A DNA stretch of 64,000 bases. Source: Diphasiastrum complanatum. Lineage: Eukaryota; Streptophyta; Lycopodiopsida; Lycopodiales; Lycopodiaceae. The stretch is from contig CM055109.1 in the NCBI GenBank assembly GCA_029204225.1, positions 29,570,361-29,634,360 on the forward strand. The letters are read 5' to 3'. The position numbers and the translations under genes were made by a program. The notes below the pieces were generated by a model. It had not been told where the DNA came from. It did not search any database and saw only the letters and a list, made by a program, of their open reading frames with translations. Below are positions 11,397 to 22,900 of the stretch, in pieces. Position 1 is the first letter of the stretch. Each line of letters opens with the position of its first letter.

Positions 11397-12765
11397 TCAA
11401 CAAACTTTAAGTATAGAAAGCTTTGATCTAAACTTATCAAACTTTTCTCCAGTAAGTGGCTTAGTGAAAATATCAGCTAGTTGTTCTTCTGTGCTACAAT
11501 GAACAACATGAATTCCACGACTCAACAGCCTCTCACGTATAAAGTGATACTGAATCTCAATGTGTTTAGTTCTCGCATGGAACACTGGATTCTTTGCTAG
11601 TTGAATGCCACTCTGACTGTCACTATGTAAAGTCGTGGGATTTTTCTACTTTATGCCAAATTCTTCCTAGATTTGTCTCAACCATATAGCTTCTTGTGCA
11701 GCACTACACATTGCCTTATACTCTGCTTCTGTGGTGGAAAGAGCAATTGTACTTTGCTTCTTACTAGACCAGGAAAAGCAACTACCACAAAACTGGAATA
11801 TATATCATGTGGTGGATCTACGATCATCATAGTCACCTCCCCAGTACGCATCCCTGGTGAAAATGTATCCCACGGTACATCCTTCTCCTTGCGTTTGTCA
11901 CCTGCAACTTCAATCCTTCTTGCACCAAAAGGTTTGTCCCTACCTCTCCAACCTGTTTCTTGAGGTTGAGTAGTAGTATCTTGAGATGTGTTCTCATGTT
12001 CATCACTCGGAAGGTCAATGAATGGATCATCATCAGGTGGTATCCTCACTATACCATCTTTCCCACTGGATGTGTCTATCTTCTCAGTAGCCTCGTCTTC
12101 ATACATCTTGGATTCATCAAAGATAACATCACGGCTTATATGGATTTTGTTTTCGACTGGATCAAAACATCTATAGCCCTTCACACGATCATCATATCCT
12201 AGAAATATGCACTTGATAGCTTTTACATCAAGTTTACGTCTCTGTTCCTTAGGAATGTGTATAAAGTCCTTACATCCAAAGATTCGCAAGTGGTTCACCT
12301 TTGGCTTCTTCTTCGTGAATGCTTCCTCAGGTGTTATCTTTGGTATGGCAATGGTAGGACTTCTATTTTGAAGATAGACTGTCGTGCTACATGCTTCTGA
12401 CCAAAAATCTTTTGGTAGTTTCATCTCAGCTAGCATAGATCTGGCACTTTCCACAATCGTACGATTTTTGCGCTCAGCTACACCATTGAGAGCAGGAGTA
12501 TGAGCTTGCGTAAATTGTCTTTTAATCCCACATTGATCACAAAGATCATTGAAGTCATTAGACTTATACTCACCTCCACTATCTGATCTTAGGACTTTGA
12601 TCTTCCTACCTATCTGATTTTCGACCAAGTTTTTGAAGCTCTTGAAGTTATCAAATGCATCTAATTTCTTCTTCAAGAAGTAGATCCACGTCTTATGTGA
12701 CATATCATCAATAAAGGTCATGAAATAGAAGGCTTTACCTAAGGACATGGTCATCATAGGCCCAC
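11397..12765 (-). pseudogene. Older copia: integrase joined to RNase H end, no RT
   Basis: From 12757 down, integrase reads well: TFIDDMSHKTW, then RSDSGGEY with the second catalytic Asp, then NGVAERKNRT with the Glu, then the C-terminal region to about 12100 and a linker (SGKDGIVRIPPDDDPF) to about 11870. The text then passes directly, in a shifted frame, into the copia RNase H block (TEAEYKAM, 11700-11760) and the terminal HARTKHIEIQYHF...ADIFTKPL (11400-11580). The whole reverse transcriptase core, including YVDD, is absent. This is an internal deletion, not a frame problem. It continues without loss of bases into 18631 once the nested element and one duplication copy are set aside. Confidence 0.9.
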
Positions 12766-12770
12766 ATAAA
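12766..12770. repeat. Target site duplication ATAAA, left copy
   Basis: ATAAA directly precedes the inner element and is repeated at 18626-18630 directly after it. Confidence 0.95.
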
Positions 12771-13423
12771 TGTGAAAAATTGTCAACTAGTAGTATTTTC
12801 CTAACTTGAGATTTTGTAGGCCTATGGCCAAATAAAAGTTAGAGATAGGTTCATACATGTATGTAGAGGCCCAAAGTATGTGTACACTACTTTTGAGGTC
12901 ACATTAATTAGAGGAGGTCGAGTGTGGAGCTCTTCTATTGGCTCATAATTTGGTGCATTCCTATTTGACCAAATTTCTAGGTAGATGGGTGAATCCTATT
13001 GGACCCCAATTTTAGCCTATCATAAGACAAGTGGCCAAGAGGCACTATGGCTGCTATAAATAGCCATCTCCACGAGTATGTACACATCTCATTTTCATTC
13101 TATTGAATGAATGTTATGCTCTTTGAAGATCCATCTTCTTCTCTCTCACTTTTTTGTTCATATCTTGCATTCTAGCCACTAGAATTGTGATTTCTTTGTT
13201 GCTATGGCTTCACACGTGTGAAATGCAGGTTGTAGGCTCTGAAGTACGGACAGGGACAGCAAGTTTCTGTTTGTGGAAGCTTATGATCAGATCTTGATGT
13301 TTAGTTGATGTTTAGTATGCTTAACATCACAATTTCTATCATTTTTTCAATCTAGATGTGCATAACTTCCATGGCCAAGATCTTTATGAAACTTTAGCAT
13401 CTTTTGGATCTGAGTTTTTCACA
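12771..13423 (+). repeat. 5' LTR of the young copia element
   Basis: 653 bp, TGTGAAAA to TTTTTCACA, with inverted TGTGAAAA/TTTTCACA ends. A TATAAATAG box is at 13055-13063. A perfect 14-bp palindrome TTCACACGTGTGAA with a CACGTG core is at 13209-13222. Confidence 0.97.
13055..13063 (+). promoter_or_regulatory. TATA box in the 5' LTR
   Basis: TATAAATAG in the middle of the LTR, the expected place for the element promoter. The same site is at 18257-18265 in the 3' LTR. Confidence 0.6.
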
Positions 13424-13435
13424 TGGTATCAGAGC
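13424..13435 (+). other. Primer binding site, initiator tRNA-Met type
   Basis: TGGTATCAGAGC abuts the LTR end with no gap. This is the standard plant copia site complementary to the 3' end of initiator tRNA-Met. Confidence 0.93.
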
Positions 13436-14032
13436 ATTAGGCGGCCAAATGTGCAGGTTTTGCCAGATTTAGAAGAGATTTGTGGGCGAGTTTGCTTTTG
13501 TAGCATTCCAATCAAGTTTCTAGCTAAAAATCTTGTTGATTTATGTGTAGAAATTGGATCTTTGTGATCAAAACATCATTTGTATGCATTTCAATTGAAG
13601 TAGGGCGAATTCCCTCTGTACTTATCAGAATAAGGAGACAAAATTTGTTTTGGAAAGAGGGAGATGCAAGATCCAACAAGATCCTATTAGTTTTCCATTC
13701 TAGCATATAGTTTTTTGATTCAATTTCTTGCTTCTTCATGTCAAAAACTTCAAAATTGATGTAACCCTCTGATTTTCAGTTTGCTGAATGATTCAAGAGT
13801 GTATTTCAATCTTAGGAGTGAGGGAAAAGCAAGTATATTGAGGTTTGGTCTTGGTTTGATCAAGAAATCATAAAACTAGTGGCTAAAATTGAGGAAAAAG
13901 TGAGGAAAAGAGAGAAAAAGTAAGGTTTTAGGTTCCAAATCTTTGTGATTTCTTCTTGTGTTTCATTTGTTGATTCAAGAGAGTGCTTAGTGCATTGGAA
14001 CAGGTCAAAGATCAGAGATCAATCATTGCAAC

Positions 14033-17000
14033 ATGGCTACAAATGGAGGCTACATGTTGGAAAGCAATGATAGGCTTACCTCCCTCAACTATTCTACTTG
14101 GAAAGTAAGGATGGAGTCTTTGCTTGAGATGAATGAGTTGATGGATATTGTTGTAGGTGTGGAGACCTTTGGCACCTCAAGAACAATTGAGGTATGACAA
14201 GAGGGCAAAGAAAGCCCTTCACATGATCAAGATGAATGTGACAAATGAGCTTATCAAAGAGGTTGGTAAGTGCACATCATCTAGTGAAGCTTGGGAAGCC
14301 TTGAAGAAGGTTTATGAATCCAAGTCTACTTCTAGAGTGTTGACTTTAAGAAGGCAAATCTTTTCTTGTATGCAAAAGAAGAGTGAGAGTGGACATGCTT
14401 TTGTTTTGAGAGTTAAAGCATTGAATGATGAGTTAGCATGCATTAATGATGGCATAAATAATGAGGAGCTTGTTCAAGTGATTCTCAATGGCTTGTTGGA
14501 TGATCATGCTAATCTTGTTCAAAGTTATGCTATCCAAAAATGTTTACCAAGTGTTGGAGACTTGCAAGAGGTCTTGTTGGCTGAAGAATTCAGGTTGCAA
14601 GCAAGAGTGGGAGCATCTTCTACATCTCAAGGAGGAGAAGAGGAGGCAATGTTCTCTAAAGGCAAGTTCAAGGGCAAAGGTAAAAGCAATTGGTCTAAAG
14701 GGCAAGACCAAGGTGAGCACTCTACTTTTGGCAAAAAGAAGGATAGATCTAAGCTAAAATGTTTCTATTGTGGAGTCAAAGGGCATTTTGCTAGTGATTG
14801 TTTCAAGAAAAAGAGGGATCAAGGGGAAAAGCAAACCAATCTAACTATTGATGAGGGTGGGGATGAGCTTCTTTCAAATGATGCTTTTGTTATGTCATCT
14901 TGCTTGTTGGCTAATCATGGAGACATTGATCCTTGGTGGATTGATAGTGGAGCCACTTCTCATATGACATATCATAAAGAGTATTTTTCATCTTTAATGG
15001 CATTTGATGGTGATAGGAAGGTAATCTATACCGCAAATGATGGTGAGTGTACAATCAAGGGGATTGGCACAATTCCTATTTCACTTTCTACAAATAGGAA
15101 TATAGAATTGAAAGATGTTTTGCTCATTCCATCCATTACCAAGAACTTACTTAGTGTAAGCCAAATGCTTGACAAAGGATTCAAAGTTGAGTTTGATGGT
15201 GATGCTTGCTTGATCAAAAAGGGGTGTAGTATCATTGCAAAAGGGAAAAGGCAAGGGAAATTGTTCAAGCTTGATGCATGTGTTGTTGCTAACCAAGTTG
15301 GATGCATGGCAAATGAACAAATGTCAATTCAAGAGGTATGGCATAAAAGGATGGGACATCTCAACTACAAGGCCTTGGAGGTAATAGCCAAAAAGGAGGT
15401 AGTAAGGGGACTTCCCAAGTCTCTTACTTGCTTGAATCATGTTTGTGAAGAATGTGCTTTGTCTAAATCACATAGATTGCCATATACTAGATCTATATCT
15501 AGATCTAAGATGCCTTTTTCTCTCTTGCATTCGGATATTCATGGTGTTACTACAATTAGCAATGGAGGTGCTAAGATGTATGTAACTTTCATTGATGATT
15601 TTAGTAGATTTTGTTGGGTTTATCTACTAAAGAGCAAGGATGAGGTGTTTGATGTGTTTGTCAAGTTCAAAGTTGCTATTGAGACTCAATTTACAACCAA
15701 AATCAAATGCTTGAGGAGCGACAATGGTGGTGAATACATTTCTAACAAATTCAAAGCCTTTTGCGATGAGCATGGGATCAAGAGGGAGTACACATGTCCA
15801 AGAACACCACAACAAAATGGAGTGGCCGAGAGGAAGAATAGAACCTTGTGTGAGAGTGCAAAGGCAATGAGATTGAATGCTAATCTTCCTAAACCTTTTT
15901 GGAGTGATGCTTTGTTGTGTGCAAATTTCCTATGCAATAGATGGCCAAGTGTTGTATTGGAAGGAAAAACCCCTTTTGAAGCTTTGTTTGGTATGAAGCC
16001 TAATGTCAAGTTTCTAAGAACTTTTGGATGCATTTGCTACTTCAACATTACTCTTGATGATAGAACTAAGGAGGATCCATCTTCAAGAAAGGGCATTTTT
16101 GTTGGTTATAGTGAAGTAAGCAAAGCATATAGGATTTATGTTCCTTCAATCAAGAAAGTGTTCACAAGTAGGGATGTCATTTTTGATGAAAGTAACATTC
16201 CAAAAGTTGTTTCAAGTGATGATGGTGTTGTTGCAACTAATGTGCTTGATGACAATGGAGTTGATGACACATTGGATGTGGATGTTGAAGAAGCCTCTTC
16301 AAGTCAAATTCCAAGGAGAACTCCAAGGCATAAAGTGAAACCCTCAAGGCTCACTTATGATGGCAAAGGTAAGCAAGTGGTGGATGGATCCAACTATGCT
16401 TTCCTAACTTCTTTTGATGTACCTTCATGTGTAGATGAAGCAAGGCAAAAAGAGGAATGGATCCAAGCAATGGATCTTGAGTTTGAAGCACTTATGAAGA
16501 ACAACACATGGAGATTGGTGGAGCTTCCAAAGGGCAAAAGTGCAATTGGATGCAAATGGATCTTCAAGGTAAAGACAAATCAAGATGGATCTATCAACAA
16601 GTTGAAGGCAAGGTTGGTGGCTAAAGGTTATGCTCAAGAGCATGGCATTGACTATGAGGAAACCTTTGCACCCGTGGCAAAGATGGTGAGCATAAGAGTA
16701 ATCATTTCCCTTGCAACTCTTTATGGATGGGATCTTTGGCAATTAGACATTTCTAATGCTTTCTTGAATGGTGATCTTGAAGAGGAAGTCTACATGGAGC
16801 AACCCGAGAGCTATGTTTCTCATAGCAAGCCTAATCATGTGTGTTTTCTACAAAAAAGTTTGTATGGTCTTAAGCAAGCACCAAGGAGTTGGTATGCTAG
16901 GCTTAACTCTTTTCTACTTTCTCAAAACTTCACTATGAGTGAGTATGATCATTCACTTTACTTTAGAATTAGTGCTAATGATGTTACAATCCTTCTAATT

Positions 17001-17977
17001 TATGTGGATGACATTATTTTAAGTGGAGGGAACAAGGAAGATATAGAAGATATCAAGAAAGCACTAAAAAAGGAATTTGAAGTGCATGATCTTGGCCTTT
17101 GAGCTATATCTTAGGAATAGAAGTAATTAGAACTTCTCAAATCACTTTTATTTCACAAGAGAAGTATGCTATTTCTATTCTCAATAGATTTCATATGGTA
17201 GATGCAAATCCTATTGATACACCTATGGAATCACATGTAAAGCTAACTATAAGAGGTAATGAAAGATCCTTCGAGGACATTACTCTCTATAGGAAGCTAA
17301 TAGGTTCTCTTATATATCTAACCATCACAAGACCTGATTTATCTTATTGTGTTGGTAGATTAAGCCAATTCATGCAAGATCCTAGCATAGAACATTGGAA
17401 ACTAGGAAAGAGGATCTTGAGATACATCTCGGGAACAAAAGATTTTGGCATTGTTTATAGAGGATCATCACCTAACTTATTTGGTTTTTCAGATTCAGAT
17501 TTTGCAGGAGACCTTATGGATAGAAAATCCATAAATGCACATGCTATTTTCATAGGTGATGGAGCTATCTCATGGATGTCGAAGAAACAAGCAACTATAT
17601 CACTTTCTTCTAGTGAGGCCGAGTACAAAGCTTTGACATCATGCACAAAGGAGATGGTGTGGATCAAGAGGATGATTATGGAGCTTCATTTGCTGGATTT
17701 TTCAGAGAGTCCAATCATCTTTTGTGACAACCTTTCAGCCCAAAGTCTAGCAAGCAATCCGGTTTTCCATGCAAGGAGCAAACATATCGAGGTGGCTTAC
17801 CATTTTGTGAGAGAACAAGTGTTGGCAAAAGAGATCAAGCTTGAACATGTCCCATCAAAGGAATGTGTGGCTGATATCTTTACCAAAGCATTGGGAAAGG
17901 ACTTATTTTTTAAGCATAGAACAAGTCTTGGTGTACTTTCTAAATCTATGCTAAAACTAGTTGAAGAGGGAGTGTGA
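14033..17977 (+). pseudogene. Gag-pol polyprotein of the young copia element, two frameshifts
   Basis: The start ATG at 14033 (MATNGGYMLES) is supported by the same start in the 62.4-kb relative. Frame changes occur at about 14160-14175 and at 17097-17101; the frame between them is open for over 970 codons. Within it, counting from 14157, are: zinc knuckle CFYCGVKGHFASDC near residues 202-215; protease DSGATSHM near 262; pre-integrase HHCC near 395-440; integrase with HSDIHG, RSDNGGEY and NGVAERKNR; and reverse transcriptase ending in YVDD near 949. RNase H follows in the last frame (SDSDFAG, SSSEAEY, HARSKHIE) with a stop inside the LTR. All catalytic residues are present. The breaks are single-base and next to short T/C runs, so sequencing error is possible. 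Confidence 0.93.
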
Positions 17978-18625
17978 AAAATTGTCAACTAGTAGTATTT
18001 TCCTAACTTGAGATTTTGTAGGCCTATGGCCAAATAAAAGTTAGAGATAGGTTCATACATGTATGTAGAGGCCCAAAGTATGTGTACACTACTTTTGAGG
18101 TCACATTAATTAGAGGAGGTCGAGTGTGGAGCTCTTCTATTGGCTCATAATTTGGTGCATTCCTATTTGACCAAATTTCTAGGTAGATGGGTGAATCCTA
18201 TTGGACCCCAATTTTAGCCTATCATAAGACAAGTGGCCAAGAGGCACTATGGCTGCTATAAATAGCCATCTCCACGAGTATGTACACATCTCATTTTCAT
18301 TCTATTGAATGAATGTTATGCTCTTTGAAGATCCATCTTCTTCTCTCTCACTTTTTTGTTCATATCTTGCATTCTAGCCACTAGAATTGTGATTTCTTTG
18401 TTGCTATGGCTTCACACGTGTGAAATGCAGGTTGTAGGCTCTGAAGTACGGACAGGGACAGCAAGTTTCTGTTTGTGGAAGCTTATGATCAGATCTTGAT
18501 GTTTAGTTGATGTTTAGTATGCTTAACATCACAATTTCTATCATTTTTTCAATCTAGATGTGCATAACTTCCATGGCCAAGATCTTTATGAAACTTTAGC
18601 ATCTTTTGGATCTGAGTTTTTCACA
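17973..18625 (+). repeat. 3' LTR of the young copia element
   Basis: 653 bp, read as identical to 12771-13423. It is preceded by the purine-rich TTGAAGAGGGAG (17961-17972), the plus-strand primer. Confidence 0.97.
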
Positions 18626-18630
18626 ATAAA
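18626..18630. repeat. Target site duplication ATAAA, right copy
   Basis: Exact repeat of 12766-12770. Confidence 0.95.
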
Positions 18631-20141
18631 TATGTGTGGATTAAATCCAGGATGTTCTTTGCTCTTGCAACACCCCCTTTATTGAACTTCTCTCGATGCT
18701 GCTTCCCATATACACAAGATTCGCACATCGATTTCAAGTGATCTTCTATGGTAGGCAATCCTGTTACCATCTCCAATTTTCTCATCAAATTGAGGCTTCC
18801 CAAGTTCAAGTGACCAAGCCTCTTGTGCCACAACTCAGTTTGCGAAGGAATGGACGATACAAGTCCATGTTGCCCCTTGATTGTAGCATTCAACCTGTAC
18901 AATTTTGTATTGGGCTCTCTTACTCCATCCGCAATAACTTTGAACTTTTGGTTGGCATTCTTCACAAAGCAACGATCATGGGCGAATTCTACTTTCAAAT
19001 TTTGATCAGTAATGACTCCAACAGAAAGCAGATTTTTCTTCAAACCTGGTACGTAAAGTACCTCCCTGATCATCCTACTTTTGCCATCAGGCAGTTGGAT
19101 TGAAACTGTGCCTATCCCCTTGATCATGCACACCTCACCATTTGCTTGTGAAACACATGTTCCATTATCCAACACCTTCAAACTACTGAACCAATTCTTG
19201 TTACCTGTCATGTGTCTTGTGGCTCCTGAGTCAATATACCATGCTGCTTGATCATCTTGATTAGATGACAATGCAAATATGAAGATGCTAGAGTCTTCAA
19301 TTTCACCCACATCAACAAGGTTACCTGCTTGTTTTGGTTTTCCCTTGCCTTGTTCCACCAGGAATTTGCGACATTCACTCTTCCAATGGCCCTTTTTACC
19401 ACAATGGAAGCGCATGTCTTTCTTCTTAGTTTTGCTGGAAGATTCCTCATCCTCCTGAGACTTGGCAAATTGCTGCTTAGACTTCTTCTTGCCCTTGCCC
19501 TTGCCTTGTTTTTGGCGTGTCGCAAGTGCTTGATCGTCAGTATTTTGACGTCTAGCTTTCACCATTTCTCGTCGTTGCTCTTCCTGCATCAAGATTCCTG
19601 TGAGCTCATCAAAGGTTGGCAATCTTTCTCTTGATGCTATTCCGCTCACAAACATCTGATAGGGTCCTGCAATGCCGCATAATGCATTATGCACCAGCTC
19701 CACATCACGTATGCGCTCACCAATAGAATGCAGTTCATCTCTCATTGTCTTGATTTTGGTCATGTACGTCTGAATGTGCTCTCCTTGCTCCATGCGGGCA
19801 CTATTCAGCTTTGACTTCAGAAACATGATTCTTGATGGATTTGACGTGTCGAATTGCTCCTTTAGCACATCTAATGCCTGTCTGGGTGTAATAGCATCAC
19901 AAATGTGGGTAATGATGTGATCCTTCACTGACAAGTTAATGAAGGTCAAAGCTTTCCTCATCTTTTTGTCGAACACTTTGATGTCTGCTTCATTTGGCGG
20001 CCTTCTCTCATCACTTGTGACGACTTCCCACATGTCTTTCTCCATCAGTATGTTTTTCATTTTGAATTTCCACACTGCATAGTTGGAAATCCTGTCCAAT
20101 TTGCTACTTTCACTCAAAATGGACTCTCCCATGTTTACCAT
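18631..20141 (-). pseudogene. Older copia: gag, protease and pre-integrase
   Basis: One open frame of about 500 codons from ATG at 20141. Gag (UBN2 type, SNYAVWKFKMKNIL) leads to a zinc knuckle near 19400 whose first cysteine is arginine (RFHC..H....C instead of CxxC). Protease reads WYIDSGATRHM near 19235. The pre-integrase domain has the LWHKRLGHLN and MCESCVYGKQH blocks. At the insertion point the first integrase catalytic position reads His-Thr-Tyr where the family has His-Thr-Asp. The frame runs on into 12765 once the insertion is ignored. Confidence 0.92.
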
Positions 20142-21442
20142 CGCAAAACTGCTTGAAACTTCTGCCTTAGGCTAAGAACAGTATGCCGAGGCCAATAGTG
20201 ATGTCAGAAGTTGAAAATAATGACCTGCACTTTTTTTCTTACCAGGCCACTCGCCGCTTTTCCACCAATTTGAAAGCCAAATCGACGTCACCTTCCGAAA
20301 TGCACTCAGTCGTCAACTCCCAACAACGTGCCCAGTGGAATGGTGAAATCACTTCTGGCATACTCCGAACACTTTCTCCGCTGCAATCACTCTGTTTTGT
20401 TGTACCTTACTTGTAGGTACAGTCTGGGTGCCCTTCGTTTGGAGGTTATAGCCTTTCGTTTGGGTCAAAACGGGCAAAGGACCCAAAAATAGAGATTTTT
20501 CTAGTCTTTGAACTGTTTCTTCACCTTGAAGAAACTTCACTCTTCACTTGTGAAGGGACCCAACTCAACTTTCAGTATGAAAATTTTTAATGAAGTTGAA
20601 GGCCAGAATGCACTTCACTTCTTCAGGGCCCTGTTCAAAGCTCATCCAATGGCTGAACCAAATCTTGTGGTCCAAATTTCTTTCCCATCACAAATTCTGG
20701 ACCGTCGATTCATTTGACACCTCATCCAAAGGTCCAAACTACATCTGGGCATTGAACTATGCTCCTACAGTCGCTATGGTCTTCGATACACTAAGCTGAC
20801 TATTGCGTTGGGTGCGCGAACAGCCCGCGACCTCCCTGCCTGCGGCCGTGCCTCCCTTCTCTGAAAATTATCAGATCAAACTCTCCTGTGGATCATTTTG
20901 AGCATGATCTGAAGCCTGGAGCACGGTTGCCCTACTGAATCCAAGACTGTAGAGTGTTCAGTCAGGAAATTCCATGGAGAAACGGTGATTTTAGCTCAAC
21001 TTGACAAAGTGGCTTTTTTCACCTTTTTACCGCAAATCTGCTATGTTAACTATCTGGAGACAAATCTCTGACATAAATCTCAGAATCTCTCCATGGCTGG
21101 TTGACAATGTGATTAGCTTTCTTCCTGTCCTTACGACATCCAAAACGGTGCGCAAACAACGAAGAAATCACCAGTTATGTATAAAAACTGTAACCCCAAG
21201 CCCGGTTTCAATTTTCAGCTGGCTTCAAAATTGTCAAATTTTCACCAAATTTTTCCCTGTCTGATGCTATGCACAAGCTAATAATCTCTCTACTGAGCTT
21301 AGCAAGTCTCTATAAATTAGAAATCGTGCACCAGTGCTTCTCTTTCTGTCTTCAACCCGCCGTAGAATCCCGAACCCTCAGAAGACAGTTCTCCCGAAGC
21401 TCTCTTCAACGACGACATTGTACTGTGTACACTCCCTATACG
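20142..21442 (-). other. Leader of the older copia element
   Basis: 1.3 kb between the primer site and the gag start, with no ORF I recognise. This is long for a copia leader and locally GC-rich near 20815-20860. It may hold an unrecognised insertion. Confidence 0.6.
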
Positions 21443-21454
21443 GCTTTGATACCA
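21443..21454 (-). other. Primer binding site of the older copia element
   Basis: On the minus strand TGGTATCAAAGC abuts the LTR end, one base different from the tRNA-Met site of the other elements. Confidence 0.85.
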
Positions 21455-21728
21455 ACTTAGAATTTGCTTTGCATAGGAACACAGATCATGCTACACAGTA
21501 ACACAGACAGAAAACACTCTCCTCAGCAAGCTCACATAGCAACTGTATTTCACAAAATGAAATTACACTGTACATATGGTTGTTCACTTAGGCAACCCAT
21601 GCATGACCCAGGTTGCCGTTGGCGGGACGCGTGTCCCGTCGACTTACCTCGTGACGAGGCCAACTGATCCTTATCCACCGATAGGACCCCAGTACAGTAA
21701 CACAGTGATTCTAACTTTAATTATAACT
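21455..21728 (-). repeat. 5' LTR of the older copia element
   Basis: 274 bp, the partner of 11069-11343. The shared internal phrase with GGCGGGACGCGTGTCCCG, a GC-rich near-palindrome, lies at 21618-21635. Confidence 0.9.
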
Positions 21729-21733
21729 ATATG
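21729..21733. repeat. Target site duplication ATATG, right copy
   Basis: Exact repeat of 11064-11068. Confidence 0.85.
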
Positions 21734-22001
21734 CTCATAAAAATGTTTTGTTTCTATATTTATATTTTCATCAAATGGGCACAATATTTTTGTTTTTGTC
21801 ATGGGTGGTTTTGGAAAGTAAAACTTTCAGTTTTATTTTTCTTATTGCACATTTTTTTATGTCTATGGGTTTGTAATGTTTTACAATCATGTTGTAGCAT
21901 GTTGTTGTCTGTGACAAATATGAACCAATCTCTAAGTTAAGATTTCATGTTGGCCTCAAAATTGCCAATATAGATCAACTAAACTAGTTGAATTTTTCAC
22001 A
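21734..22001 (-). repeat. Partial copia LTR
   Basis: On the minus strand it begins TGTGAAAAATTCAACTAG at 22001 right after a GAAGAGGGTG polypurine tract. The first 90 bases match the LTR fragment at 60.09 kb. The rest is cut where the 11.07-21.73 kb element ends. Confidence 0.65.
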
Positions 22002-22560
22002 CACCCTCTTCAACTGGTTTTAGCATAGATTTAGATAGAACTCCAAGTGATGTTCTATGCTTCATAAAATAGTCTTTTCCCAATGGTTTGGTGAAGATAT
22101 CAGCCACACAATCCCTTGATGAGACATGTTGAAGCTCCACCTCCTTTGCCATGACTTGTTCTCTCACAAAATAATAAGCCACTTCAATAACACAATAGCT
22201 AAGATCAGGTGTTGTGATGGTTAGATATATGAGTGAACCAACTAGCTTCCTATAGAGAGTAATGTCCTCGAAGGATCTTTCAGTGAATGATCATACTCAC
22301 TCATCTTGAGATTTTGAGAAAGTAGAAAGATGTTAAAAGTTAGCATACCAACTGCTTGGTGTTTGCTTAATCCATACGAACTCTTTTGTAGAAAACACAC
22401 ATTATTTGGCTTGCCATGTGAAATGTAGCCCTCGGGTTGCTCCATAAATACCTCCTCCTCAAGATCACCATTCAAGAATGCATTTGTGATATCCAATTTC
22501 CATAGATCCCATCCAAAAAGTGTTGAATTTATCTCCTCTAATCTCCTAAATCCTATGTTA
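22002..22560 (-). pseudogene. Copia pol relic with internal deletions
   Basis: From the high end, reverse transcriptase text (FGWDLWKLDITNAFLNGDLEEEVFMEQPEGY) starts abruptly near 22525 and runs to EYDHS near 22290. It is then joined to a later piece (LYRKLVGSLIYLT) and then, near 22190, straight to the RNase H end (EVAYYFVREQ...VADIFTKPLGK). Two deletions removed YVDD and most of RNase H. The family is that of the young element at 12.8 kb. Confidence 0.85.
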
Positions 22561-22900
22561 ATCTGCCTCCATTCATGCTGCTGCATTTTTACTCGAGTTG
22601 TCGCACAGTCTGCATATTTGAACTGTTTATCGCTACAGTCTGTATTTTTACTCGAGAATTTCCACAAGCAAAAAAAAATGCAAAAAATACAACACTGCAT
22701 TTTTAGACGCGATTTATCATAAGCAAAAAATGCGACACTGCCGACGGTGCCCTTATAGGAAGGCAAAGGTACCTTACAAATGATTTTTCAAGGCATTGGA
22801 CGGAGTGGCACAATTTTTGCATTTTCACTAGCATGAATTTTAGCAAAGCTCGACATCACGGCCTCCTCACGCTCGTTCTATGCACTGTGAAATCAGATTT
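22561..22900. other. No gene seen; short repeated phrase
   Basis: GCATTTTTACTCGAG-like text occurs near 22582 and 22645, and GCAAAAAATGCGACACTGCC-like text at 22672 and 22722. Function unknown. Confidence 0.4.

Larger units (their letters stand above)
12771..18625 (+). mobile_element. Young, structurally complete Ty1/copia element
   Basis: 5,855 bp with two 653-bp LTRs, a tRNA-Met primer site, gag-pol in copia order and a polypurine tract, bounded by a perfect ATAAA duplication. The LTRs appear identical base for base when read side by side. It sits in the integrase region of an older copia element in the opposite orientation. Relatives of the same family, older and truncated, occur at 22.0, 38.8, 58.6 and 62.4 kb. 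Confidence 0.96.
11069..21728 (-). mobile_element. Older Ty1/copia element, split by a younger one
   Basis: Both LTRs, a primer site, a polypurine tract and a perfect 5-bp target duplication are present. Without the nested 5,860 bp it is 4,800 bp. Order on the minus strand: LTR, primer site, long leader, gag, protease, integrase, RNase H end, polypurine tract, LTR. Reverse transcriptase is missing altogether, so it could not have been autonomous. The LTRs differ at about nine or ten of 275 positions by eye. Confidence 0.92.

Noticed and set aside
14157-14180. Start of the long copia frame at a GTG codon
   Set aside because: The true gag start is ATG 14033, shared with the 62.4-kb relative; the GTG follows a stop only because of a frameshift.
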